A DNA stretch of 39,033 bases from a virus. This document shows, piece after piece, positions 23,130 to 29,528 of this stretch. The notes beneath the pieces were generated by a model. It ran no database searches. It was not told the origin of the DNA and worked only from the letters and a program-made list of their open reading frames with translations. Location: positions 1 through 39,033 of IMG/VR virus record IMGVR_UViG_3300033148_002508; one strand, given 5' to 3'. The translations under genes and the position numbers were made by a program. Every line of letters begins with the position of its first letter. Within the stretch, counting starts at the first letter, position 1.

Positions 23130-23510
23130 TCACCGCCTCCTTTTCTTGATTGTCCTAGTAGGTCTCACCTCACCAGATATATAACCCATTACCAACTCTA
23201 GCCTAGCTTCAACTTCCGCCGCTATCTCCAGGACTTTGTTAATAGCCGGCTCTTTGCGTATCTTCATTGGGGTCTTTTCTTCAGGGTTAAGACACGGAAC
23301 AAAAGGGCAGGTGATACAATAGCCATCGTAACCCTGTTCTTTAGCCTTCCCACATGCCATTTTTGGCTGTCTGACATAATCCTCTGGTCGTTCAGGCCAC
23401 CTACCCTGTTTTAATTCGGCAAGGTTCAATACGAGCCACCATAATTGTTTTTTCGAAAAGTGGATTGAACGGTATGAGTACCAAATATCATTCATAATCA
23501 TCTTAGACAC
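23130..23510 (-). CDS. Hypothetical early protein with Cys motif, 126 aa
   Basis: This is the last gene of the minus early operon. The N-terminus is aromatic and basic (DIWYSYRSIHFSKKQLWW), a central segment has CGKAKEQGYDGYCITCPF (a Cys cluster, possibly metal binding), and a C-terminal helix (VLEIAAEVEARLELVMGY) ends in a KKRRR tail. The start may be GTG at 23510 or ATG at 23501 or 23495; none has a strong SD. One copy of the 16-bp CCCTATACTGATAAGA element lies just upstream. The family is not recognised. Confidence 0.72.
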   Translation of the reverse strand: MSKMIMNDIWYSYRSIHFSKKQLWWLVLNLAELKQGRWPERPEDYVRQPKMACGKAKEQGYDGYCITCPFVPCLNPEEKTPMKIRKEPAINKVLEIAAEVEARLELVMGYISGEVRPTRTIKKRRR

Positions 23511-23524
23511 TATCTCTTACAATT

Positions 23525-23544
23525 CCTACCCTATACTGATAAGA
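23525..23544 (-). repeat. Gene-junction element (CCCTATACTGATAAGA), copy 1
   Basis: Twenty bases are identical to 24141-24160, and the core 16 also occur at 32033-32048. In the reading direction it is TCTTATCAGTATAGGG, placed between two genes. Confidence 0.93.
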
Positions 23545-23556
23545 TGTCGTTGCTTT

Positions 23557-24132
23557 CTACTTCATTGCCTTTAAGTCTTTGCGTGTCAATTTGTAAATGT
23601 GCTTTACTTTGAGTGTTCCTTTTTGAAATCCTCGTTCATCGTATTCTAAGGGCTTATAAGAACAAGCATTCAAATACGTGCCGTCTTTAGAAAAACTGGT
23701 TACAGTAAGCCGTTCGCCATTCCAAGAGAATTCGCAACCACAAGATAATCTGGACCGTGCTCGTCTTTGGTTGTGGTGTCCTGCATAGTGAACGTAACCG
23801 GTATCCACATTGTTTACTATAAAAGGCTTGCGGTTTTTGATGCGCTCAAATGATTGACAAGCTAAGGTATTTTGAACTGCCACTGCTAAACTATAATAAT
23901 GCTCATCAGCAGAAAGATACCCAGTGGCATAATACCCTCTCCCCAAATGGAAGTTATCACAGAGTTTGGAGAAATCATCTTTATCAAATTGCAAGCCTGC
24001 CTTTATAGCAAGTGCCAAAATATCATGCATAGCAAACCTAAGCCTTGGTTCCGAAAATGGCTTAACGCGCAACTCACCTTCCCACATATCCTTCAATAAT
24101 TGCATTGCATCTGATAATTCAACATCATTCAT
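23557..24132 (-). CDS. Hypothetical protein, 191 aa
   Basis: The N-terminal half is helical (LLKDMWEGELRVKPF, then FAMHDILALAIKAGL). The C-terminal half is beta-rich with CGCEFSWNGERLTVTSF and a late KHIYKLTRKDLKAMK. A VHYAGHHNQRRARSR basic patch may contact nucleic acid. It lies between a NinG-like nuclease and the last early gene, with the junction element on both sides. The family is not recognised. Confidence 0.72.
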   Translation of the reverse strand: MNDVELSDAMQLLKDMWEGELRVKPFSEPRLRFAMHDILALAIKAGLQFDKDDFSKLCDNFHLGRGYYATGYLSADEHYYSLAVAVQNTLACQSFERIKNRKPFIVNNVDTGYVHYAGHHNQRRARSRLSCGCEFSWNGERLTVTSFSKDGTYLNACSYKPLEYDERGFQKGTLKVKHIYKLTRKDLKAMK

Positions 24133-24140
24133 TTCATTCG

Positions 24141-24160
24141 CCTACCCTATACTGATAAGA
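24141..24160 (-). repeat. Gene-junction element, copy 2
   Basis: Identical over 20 bases to 23525-23544; it shares 18 bases with 32033-32050. It fills almost the whole gap between two genes. Confidence 0.93.
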
Positions 24161-24514
24161 CTAAATGCCCATTTCCTTCAGTCTCTCCCTGTAATACCGT
24201 GCAATTTCCTTAATGTCGAGTTTCCCCATTTTTTTGTATTGCTCTGCTCGTATGTTCAGAAGTTCGTATCTTTCACTACCCAACCGTTTCTTCATCCAGT
24301 CGGTATGTATATTCGGATGAGTGTGAAATTCACCGTGGCAAGTAGAGCAAAGACAAGCTACATTTTCCTCATCAAACCTGGTTGACGCTTTCTTGCGTCC
24401 GTGAAAGTGAGAGGTGTGCATCTGCCTCCAATTATTCCCGCAATACTCACAGGTAAATCCGGCCCTTGTCCTGATATATAAACTAAACGCTATGTCAGCA
24501 GGACTTCTTTTCAT
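24161..24514 (-). CDS. NinG-like/HNH-type nuclease, 117 aa
   Basis: AGFTCEYCGNNW, then TSHFHGRKKASTRFDEENV, and CLCSTCHGEFHTHP: two Cys pairs frame a His/Arg core, as in lambda NinG-type and HNH proteins. A C-terminal LGSERYELLNIRAEQ segment follows, also as in NinG. NinG proteins act in phage recombination. At 117 residues it is shorter than lambda NinG (about 200), so it may be a minimal version. It overlaps the upstream gene by 4 bases (ATGA). Confidence 0.75.
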   Translation of the reverse strand: MKRSPADIAFSLYIRTRAGFTCEYCGNNWRQMHTSHFHGRKKASTRFDEENVACLCSTCHGEFHTHPNIHTDWMKKRLGSERYELLNIRAEQYKKMGKLDIKEIARYYRERLKEMGI

Positions 24515-24831
24515 TCTATCCCCTCTGTAGCCTCATCAAAAACTATCTGGTAATACCGCCTTACCTGCCCCATTATTGTTATTAGAACCTTGCTATCCAC
24601 ATCTATATCCTTTGAAAATGCTATTGGTGGGTGGTATAGTTTCTTCTTAATTTCCTGAATTACTGCCTCTTTGATGATGGGATAGGCTTTGATTACTTGA
24701 GCACGCAATATAGGTTTCAAAAGATTACCCCTTAGCCCCTCATACTGCGGATGCTCTTTCAGGAAATTATCCACTGATGCTGTTTTCTGTTGGTGTGTCA
24801 GCAAACACTTCTCCACCAGTTCTCTATCCAT
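24511..24831 (-). CDS. Hypothetical helical protein, 106 aa
   Basis: A fully helical, basic/acidic mixed protein: LVEKCLLTHQQKTASVDNFL, then AQVIKAYPIIKEAVIQEIKK, then VLITIMGQVRRYYQIVFDE. GGGAGG precedes the ATG. It is coupled to the NinG-like gene downstream; a DNA-binding or recombination cofactor is an inference from the neighbourhood. Confidence 0.72.
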   Translation of the reverse strand: MDRELVEKCLLTHQQKTASVDNFLKEHPQYEGLRGNLLKPILRAQVIKAYPIIKEAVIQEIKKKLYHPPIAFSKDIDVDSKVLITIMGQVRRYYQIVFDEATEGIE

Positions 24832-25030
24832 TAATTACCTCCCTTTGATTGTATAGCTTCTCATATCCCCAACAAGTCTGACAAACCCATCTATCAAAGA
24901 GCCATAGCCCTGAATGCCCACACGGCATTTCCTTCCAAATTTTATATTCAGGGTGAGGATTTTCAGAGAAACCAACAAAACCATCACCATAATTATAACA
25001 AATTGTCTCGTCAGATGTGATATTACTCAT
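24824..25030 (-). CDS. Zinc-binding small protein, 68 aa
   Basis: MPCGHSGLWLFDRWVCQTCWG carries a Cys-His plus CxxC arrangement typical of short phage zinc proteins. The N-terminal half (YNYGDGFVGFSENPHPEY) is aromatic. It overlaps the next gene by 8 bases. The family is not recognised. Confidence 0.7.
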   Translation of the reverse strand: MSNITSDETICYNYGDGFVGFSENPHPEYKIWKEMPCGHSGLWLFDRWVCQTCWGYEKLYNQREVING

Positions 25031-25034
25031 CTTT

Positions 25035-25304
25035 CTACTCCCCCTTATTCTTATCTACTGTGGCTTGGGATGTTTCTACTTGAATCTTGTCTAATAGTTC
25101 CCCTAAATTTTCGTTCATTGGCACAGCTTCATCCCAAGGGTAAACTTTATCTCTTATGGCTTTTCTAGTTTCCTTACTCAGCACCTTCGGCCATAGAGCG
25201 AGGATTTTCTTGGTAATATCTACAACTATATTCTTTTGTCCGTCATACCAATATGCCTTACTAACAAGTTTTTCTACCGCTTCTCTTAATTTCTCGTTAT
25301 CCAT
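25035..25304 (-). CDS. Hypothetical protein, 89 aa
   Basis: The protein starts MDNEKLREAVEKLVSKAYWY. Its mid part VVDITKKILALWPK and VPMNENLGELLDKIQ suggest a helical fold with a Trp-containing turn. GGAGG precedes the ATG. Proteins with this EKLREAVxKLV opening are common in phage early regions, but no function is known to me. Confidence 0.72.
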   Translation of the reverse strand: MDNEKLREAVEKLVSKAYWYDGQKNIVVDITKKILALWPKVLSKETRKAIRDKVYPWDEAVPMNENLGELLDKIQVETSQATVDKNKGE

Positions 25305-25809
25305 CTTCCCTCCATTTTAGAGCGTATAAACGGGCTATCCACCCTTGCCTTGAACTACATTCGTGGTAGTCAAATACTTGAGAGTCATTTTTGCCACTCA
25401 GCCATATCTCGGCTACAATCTCAGCTATATCATTCACCGCTTCCCTGTTGGTCTGCTCAGATAGATGGTAGCCAACATTGTGTAATTTGCAAGCGGCAGT
25501 TGTTGGATTAAGCACATATCCATCAAGTCCAATGGAATATGAACCACATTCTTTTATTATTTCAGCTATCTTCTCTACCGCTTCCCCGTTGGTCTGCTCA
25601 GGGTGCTTGATTTGCTTGCTCTTTGTTGGGAATATTTGAGAAGGATACTTATAAGGCTGCTCAAGCAGAGGTAAGAGTTTATTGAATTGGGCATCAGCAC
25701 CCTCAATAAATTTCTCTCTGTATAAGCCATTGTAGACACCAGCATCCAAGTGAACATCTGTGTTGTAAGGTATGTTCTCATCTGTCAACCGATACTCCTC
25801 AATGTTCAT
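25297..25809 (-). CDS. Hypothetical protein with internal duplication, 170 aa
   Basis: Two copies of the same segment, EQTNGEAVEKIAEIIKECG near the middle and EQTNREAVNDIAEIVAEIW near the end, are also nearly identical in DNA (about 25437-25466 and 25578-25607), which suggests a recent internal duplication. The remainder includes SYSIGLDGYVLNPTTAACKL. It overlaps both neighbours by about 8-11 bases. The family is not recognised. Confidence 0.72.
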   Translation of the reverse strand: MNIEEYRLTDENIPYNTDVHLDAGVYNGLYREKFIEGADAQFNKLLPLLEQPYKYPSQIFPTKSKQIKHPEQTNGEAVEKIAEIIKECGSYSIGLDGYVLNPTTAACKLHNVGYHLSEQTNREAVNDIAEIVAEIWLSGKNDSQVFDYHECSSRQGWIARLYALKWREDG

Positions 25810-26029
25810 TGTTAGCCTCCTCTATTGCTTCTAGCCCATAACCAAATTGTTTTCCTTGCTCGTAGGTTTCAATAATCCATCTCCCCAAATGTTTCCATGA
25901 GCAAAAGGTCAAATTTGGCATTCCAGGGGCATCAACACTTACGCCTTCAGACAACTCCACTTTTTGTTGACAGAACGGGCATAGAACATAATGGGCATCT
26001 ATTACCGTTTGGGCTAATTTACTTACCAT
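25799..26029 (-). CDS. Zinc-finger-like small protein, 76 aa
   Basis: YVLCPFCQQKVELSEGV forms a knuckle; TFCSWKHLGRWIIETYEQG may complete a metal site with Cys and His, followed by a helix. The layout suggests a treble-clef or zinc-ribbon fold. It overlaps both neighbouring genes, so it is an integral part of the operon. Confidence 0.72.
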   Translation of the reverse strand: MVSKLAQTVIDAHYVLCPFCQQKVELSEGVSVDAPGMPNLTFCSWKHLGRWIIETYEQGKQFGYGLEAIEEANNEH

Positions 26030-26303
26030 CCTTTACCTCCTTACCAGTAATAACAGAATAACAAGCCCAAAATAGAGCTAGGGCAGAGTCTTTATCATAT
26101 ACTATCCTTGAAGATTTACCTTGCAGTAAAGCAGATGATTTATATTCAGCCTCACCTACTTGCTTAACAAGGGTAAATGCCTCCACTTTTGGCACAGCAT
26201 ACTTAAATAAATTCCCTAGAGCGTCTATCCCTTCGTAGTAGTTAATGCCTTCTGTCCCGCACCATGTATTGAGTTCTTCATTGGCTGTAATAATATCTAC
26301 CAT
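26019..26303 (-). CDS. Hypothetical protein, 94 aa
   Basis: The ATG at 26303 (MVDIITANEEL) lies seven bases after GAGG. The sequence has GINYYEGIDALGNLFKY, a basic beta stretch and a C-terminal LALFWACYSVITGKE helix. It is soluble and mixed alpha/beta. The family is not recognised. Confidence 0.7.
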   Translation of the reverse strand: MVDIITANEELNTWCGTEGINYYEGIDALGNLFKYAVPKVEAFTLVKQVGEAEYKSSALLQGKSSRIVYDKDSALALFWACYSVITGKEVKDGK

Positions 26304-26334
26304 TTTCAAACCTCACTAATCCTTTATTCATCAC

Positions 26335-26442
26335 TCACTTCCGTAGCCTCTCGTAGCATTCTTTCCACGTAAGGTTTCTCCAGTTACACGGTATTCGTAG
26401 GGGCTTCTTCCACCGTTGTATCTGTTCTTCACTAGGTTGCAT
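26335..26442 (-). CDS. Small basic protein, 35 aa
   Basis: The frame reads MQPSEEQIQRWKKPLRIPCN and ends LTWKECYERLRK. It is basic and Trp-rich. GGAGGG lies five bases before the ATG, and its start is one base from the stop of the upstream gene, so translation is coupled. Confidence 0.6.
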   Translation of the reverse strand: MQPSEEQIQRWKKPLRIPCNWRNLTWKECYERLRK

Positions 26443-26443
26443 A

Positions 26444-26662
26444 TTAACCCTCCCCGCTATCAAAGAATTTATCTAACGCATCACTCTGCGCCCTATCCAT
26501 TAATCCAAATTCCACCAACAAACCCGGAAGCTGTATCCTTATCACAGGTAAACCATCAAATGAAAAATGACCCTCAAAACAAAAGCTGTGGTTATCAAAC
26601 ATTTCCAAATAGAAGCCCGTGCCTTGCTTTGGTCTATACCTAAAAAATTTTGTTTGTTGCAT
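26444..26662 (-). CDS. Hypothetical protein next to the origin, 72 aa
   Basis: The ATG at 26662 (MQQTKFFRYRPKQGTG) follows TAGGAG by eight bases; longer in-frame starts lie within the origin repeats. It is a beta-rich small domain (YLEMFDNHSFCFEGHFSF, LPVIRIQLPGLLVEFG) and ends acidic. It lies directly downstream of the origin repeats; an origin-associated role is only a guess. Confidence 0.7.
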   Translation of the reverse strand: MQQTKFFRYRPKQGTGFYLEMFDNHSFCFEGHFSFDGLPVIRIQLPGLLVEFGLMDRAQSDALDKFFDSGEG

Positions 26663-26701
26663 ATTAAGACTCCTAAATGATTTCTTCCGTGACATCCCCC
26701 A

Positions 26702-26741
26702 TGACATGGTTCAACTCAACCTCACCCCCTACGCACAAACT
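26702..26741. repeat. 40-bp direct repeat in the origin, copy 1
   Basis: Identical to 26788-26827, 86 bp away. Both copies begin within a GTGACA-like iteron, so the origin appears to have grown by duplicating a unit of iteron plus spacer. Confidence 0.95.
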
Positions 26742-26787
26742 GCACCTCCGTGACACACCCCGTGACATACCTCCGTGACATACCCCG

Positions 26788-26827
26788 TGACATGGTTCAA
26801 CTCAACCTCACCCCCTACGCACAAACT
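26788..26827. repeat. 40-bp direct repeat in the origin, copy 2
   Basis: Identical to 26702-26741. The segment between the copies (26742-26787) contains three closely spaced iterons. Confidence 0.95.
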
Positions 26828-26871
26828 ACGCTCACCGTGACATCCCTGTGACGTCTGTGACATACCTTTGT

Positions 26872-26911
26872 CGTGACAATACCCCCCTTTAGGGGTGGGT
26901 ATATTGTCACG
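26872..26911. other. Inverted repeat (possible cruciform) at the origin
   Basis: CGTGACAATA (26872-26881) is the exact complement of TATTGTCACG (26902-26911). The inner C-run and G-run also pair around TTTA, giving a long hairpin. No T-run follows in either direction, which favours a DNA structure or paired binding site over a terminator. Confidence 0.75.
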
Positions 26912-26927
26912 GTGGCAATAAGGGTAA

Positions 26928-28904
26928 TTATAGATAATAATATTCGCCATTATCCGTCAGCCCTATTTGCGGTTCGGACTTATTCCTCATTCGTTGCAAT
27001 GTCTTTCTAAGGCTCCCCTCAATAATGCCCTCCTTGCTGGCTTTCACTATTTCCTTTGGCGCAAGAGGGGCATCGCTTTCAATCAGGACTCTTAAAATCT
27101 TGTCCTCATTCGTTCTTGGATTATCCGTTTCTCTCTTATCGCCTTCCGCTTCTGCGCTTTCCACGAAAGTCTTATCATCTTCAAATATAAACTTCCAAGC
27201 TAAGGCTTCATGGTATCCGGCGAACGGCGGGGCTTTCCTATGGTGAAGTGTAATTGTTAGTTCGTTTGAGCCGTGTTCCTGTTCTTTAGAGACTTCAAAG
27301 ACTGACCTGGCTTCATTTTCATAAAATGCGTTGCCGTATACACTCCGCTTCTTTGTATCAATATTTTTAGCAGGGTGAGCTATGATTAGCGGGGTAACGG
27401 GTAATTGTCTCAGCGCAGCGAGGAAAGCAAAGGCTGGTTTAGTAGCGTTCAAGTCGTCTCCGACAGCCATTCCGAGACTATCTATTATGACAACATCGGC
27501 GCAGGCTTCTTCTATCTTGTTTCGTAAATGTTCTACAGACTCAGATAGCGGTTTGTTACAGCGGAGATATGGCAGGTCGCACCAGGATAAATCTTCTGGC
27601 ATCCCTCTTAGTAGACACTCCTTTTGCCAGCCTGTAATATCAGCGTTGCTCTCCCAATCCAGGAATAATACTTTATGCTTGTCCTGAGGTGTGATATGCA
27701 GCCCAATTGGGTTATTATACCAGGGAAGGGTCAGCGTTATATCTATCAAAAGCATAAACAGACTTTTAGCCGAGCTTTTTTCCGCATAGATAATATTGAC
27801 TGCGTTTTTGACAAATAACGGATAAAGCAAATATTCAGGTTTTCTCTTGCCGTAGGAATCGTCAAGGTTGACTACCTGCTCTCCCACTCTCAGATGAGCT
27901 AGGGCCTTTGTCGCCACCTGATTTATTACTCTATCCCAGTCAAGGTTGCGCTGTGTTTTGAGCGCCCGGGCGAGTTGCGACTTGTGAGACACGGATAATA
28001 GTTTCATTCCCGATATGTAAATCGGATTATCATTATCATTATCGTAAACGGATACTTCACCCTCGTTATCATTCTTAATCCTGTCCAACACTATTTTGAG
28101 GTTTTGACCGTTCCAATCAAAGGTAAAGCCACTCGGATTGACAATCATATTAGGTTCGGGTATGCCTCGTTTAGTTATCAATTCAGCACTGGTATCTATA
28201 AGGTCTTTTAGATTACTATGACCGAGTTCCATCCATTCTGATAGGTCATTGCCTTCAGACAGAATCACAGTTTTAAGTGATTTGCAAACTTCACCTAGCG
28301 ATTTAGATACCTTCTTTATGTGAGCTACACCCGCACTGTCTTTATCCGGTATCAGAATTACAGAAGCATTTTTGAAATAGTGTTTGTATTCGTCCCTCCA
28401 TTCAGAAGCTCCGCCCATAGTAGTTCCTACATAGCCCAGCAGCCTTGCGGTCTCGGCATCTTTCTCCCCCTCTACTAACAAAATGGGAGCGCCCTGCTTT
28501 ATGGCTTCTATGACCTTTGGATAATTGTAAGGGATGCGCTCCATGCCATCCAGGTTTTCCACTATTGCGTTATCTTCAACCCGTCTCTGGCTGAAGTGTT
28601 TGCCTTTCGGTGTCTTGAACTTTAGCTTTTCGTGGGAAAGGCTGCCATCCTTTCGGCGATACTGATAGATGGCTGTTGGGGCTCTGGCATCTTGGAATAA
28701 ATCGGAGTAGGTTAACCCTGTAGCCTTTAATATGTCGTCAACCTGGCAACCAGCGTGGCAGTAGAGCAGAATTTTACCATTATCAATTAGGATACTCAGG
28801 CTGGCGTTTTTGTCTTCATGAGCAGGACAGTAGGCTTGCAAACGATTATCACGCCGCTTGGCTATTTTGAATTTAGATAAAATATCCTCTAGCTCATGTG
28901 ACAT
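26928..28904 (-). CDS. Primase-helicase (zinc finger, TOPRIM, RecA-like ATPase)
   Basis: The 658-residue replication protein has a CHC2-type zinc finger (Cys26, His29, Cys49, Cys53), a TOPRIM primase core with LLVEGEKDAE (about 142) and the DxD motif in PDKDSAG (about 186), and a RepA/RecA-like ATPase with AEKSSAKS as Walker A (about 375), FLDWES, Walker B VVIIDSLG (about 474) and LIIAHPAKN. A C-terminal winged-helix-like tail (ILRVLIESDAPLAPKEIV) follows. The Walker A has Ala where Gly is usual before Lys. It overlaps the DNA-binding gene upstream by 11 bases. It is the only replication enzyme seen, so polymerase must come from the host. Confidence 0.9.
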   Translation of the reverse strand: MSHELEDILSKFKIAKRRDNRLQAYCPAHEDKNASLSILIDNGKILLYCHAGCQVDDILKATGLTYSDLFQDARAPTAIYQYRRKDGSLSHEKLKFKTPKGKHFSQRRVEDNAIVENLDGMERIPYNYPKVIEAIKQGAPILLVEGEKDAETARLLGYVGTTMGGASEWRDEYKHYFKNASVILIPDKDSAGVAHIKKVSKSLGEVCKSLKTVILSEGNDLSEWMELGHSNLKDLIDTSAELITKRGIPEPNMIVNPSGFTFDWNGQNLKIVLDRIKNDNEGEVSVYDNDNDNPIYISGMKLLSVSHKSQLARALKTQRNLDWDRVINQVATKALAHLRVGEQVVNLDDSYGKRKPEYLLYPLFVKNAVNIIYAEKSSAKSLFMLLIDITLTLPWYNNPIGLHITPQDKHKVLFLDWESNADITGWQKECLLRGMPEDLSWCDLPYLRCNKPLSESVEHLRNKIEEACADVVIIDSLGMAVGDDLNATKPAFAFLAALRQLPVTPLIIAHPAKNIDTKKRSVYGNAFYENEARSVFEVSKEQEHGSNELTITLHHRKAPPFAGYHEALAWKFIFEDDKTFVESAEAEGDKRETDNPRTNEDKILRVLIESDAPLAPKEIVKASKEGIIEGSLRKTLQRMRNKSEPQIGLTDNGEYYYL

Positions 28905-29169
28905 GTCTCAGACTCCAGTCCCCACACTTGTTGCGCCGTCTCTCCATATCTTTTATCTCCCGGCAAGCGCAGCGACCCCCATTAAAGTGATAACAAGTAG
29001 AACATTGCCTGATTAGCAACCTCTTAATTTGTGGAGAACTGAGCAAAGGATTCCCCCAAGTATAGGCTGGTGTGGTTTTGCCCTTTTTTATCCACCTCCA
29101 CAACGTCATACGAGATATGCCTATCAAGCGGGCTGCTTCTGTTAAGTTATAATAATTTCTTTTTATCAT
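28894..29169 (-). CDS. Excisionase/MerR-like DNA-binding protein with Cys-rich tail, 91 aa
   Basis: Residues 1-50 (YNLTEAARLIGISRMTLWRW, then IKKGKTTPAY) are a winged helix-turn-helix of the excisionase/MerR type. The C-terminus carries CSTCYHFNGGRC and a late CGDWS, a Cys motif often found in phage proteins. It is the first gene after a consensus promoter, with GTTAC-6-GTAAC between promoter and start codon, suggesting autoregulation. With no integrase present, an origin or transcription role is more likely than excision. Confidence 0.8.
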   Translation of the reverse strand: MIKRNYYNLTEAARLIGISRMTLWRWIKKGKTTPAYTWGNPLLSSPQIKRLLIRQCSTCYHFNGGRCACREIKDMERRRNKCGDWSLRHVT

Positions 29170-29185
29170 GTTACGAAGTAGTAAC
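29170..29185. promoter_or_regulatory. Inverted repeat between promoter and start codon
   Basis: GTTAC (29170-29174), six bases, GTAAC (29181-29185). It lies just after the expected transcription start of the helix-turn-helix gene. It could be the gene's own operator or an RNA hairpin; there is no clear SD in this leader. Confidence 0.45.
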
Positions 29186-29195
29186 GCATATATAC

Positions 29196-29224
29196 ACTAT
29201 AAACTGCTAAAGAGGATTTGTCAA
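29196..29224 (-). promoter_or_regulatory. Early minus-strand promoter for the replication genes
   Basis: TTGACA (29224-29219), a 17-base spacer and TATAGT (29201-29196) on the minus strand. It reads the helix-turn-helix protein, primase-helicase and downstream genes. Confidence 0.88.
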
Positions 29225-29265
29225 GTATTCCTTTCATCTCCTACCTCTCTAAACTAGGTTTATTT

Positions 29266-29526
29266 GTAGGTGGGGCTAGGTCTTTCACCTAGTACTCAAT
29301 CCCGAAGGACAGTGTTTTTATCTTAAACTACCCCACCTACTTGTGCCAGCTAGCAGCCCACATGCTACTTTTCGTTACCTCGCCCTAGCCTCACGACTAT
29401 ATTATACGCTCTAAACCTAGACCTACACTAGCTCAATCTAGTTTCGTGCGGGTAGCTGGCTCTTGCTGGCTAACAGGACGCCCATCCCCTGTTATGACCG
29501 GGACTACGCTATGCCCCACCAGCAAG
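29266..29526 (-). ncRNA. RNA-2: three-domain structured RNA in the HNH/primase intergenic gap
   Basis: The gap of about 360 bases holds no plausible gene. Three closed domains lie back to back. Domain A (29462-29526) is closed by CUUGCUGG/CCAGCAAG with an inner UAACAGG/CCUGUUA hairpin. Domain B (29345-29460) is closed by GCCAGCUA/UAGCUGGC plus CCCGCA/UGUGGG. Domain C (29266-29340) is closed by a perfect 10-bp GUAGGUGGGG/CCCCACCUAC. G-U pairs and a cUUCGg loop appear only on the minus strand, setting the orientation. It may be cut from the HNH transcript, because no strong promoter lies directly upstream. No known RNA family is recognised. Confidence 0.68.
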
Positions 29527-29528
29527 CA

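Larger units (their letters stand above)
26689..26955. other. Candidate replication origin: GTGACA iterons, cruciform and AT-rich stretch
   Basis: GTGACA or a one-base variant occurs ten times on the plus strand (starting 26689, 26701, 26750, 26762, 26775, 26787, 26837, 26848, 26857, 26873) and once inverted (26905-26910). Many intervals are 11-13 bp, with two of 49-50. A 20-bp cruciform arm pair (26872-26911) and an AT-rich stretch (about 26915-26950) follow. The primase-helicase gene ends here. Iterons, cruciform and an unwinding element fit a theta-type origin; the binding protein is unknown. Confidence 0.65.

Noticed and set aside
26872-26911. Rho-independent terminator at the origin hairpin
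   Set aside because: No T-run follows on either strand, and the arms contain the iteron motif.
26729-26950. A 73-codon minus-strand frame across the origin (starts MANIIIYNYPYCHRDN)
   Set aside because: Its C-terminal half is only the translation of the GTGACA repeats, it overlaps the primase-helicase end, and it has no SD.
29266-29340. A functional tRNA gene
   Set aside because: The shape is tRNA-like but the T-loop consensus, D-loop GG and any anticodon loop are absent.
29341-29526. Group I intron (AUAUAGUC resembles the S element)
   Set aside because: No matching GACUA partner lies upstream on that strand and neither flank is an interrupted gene.
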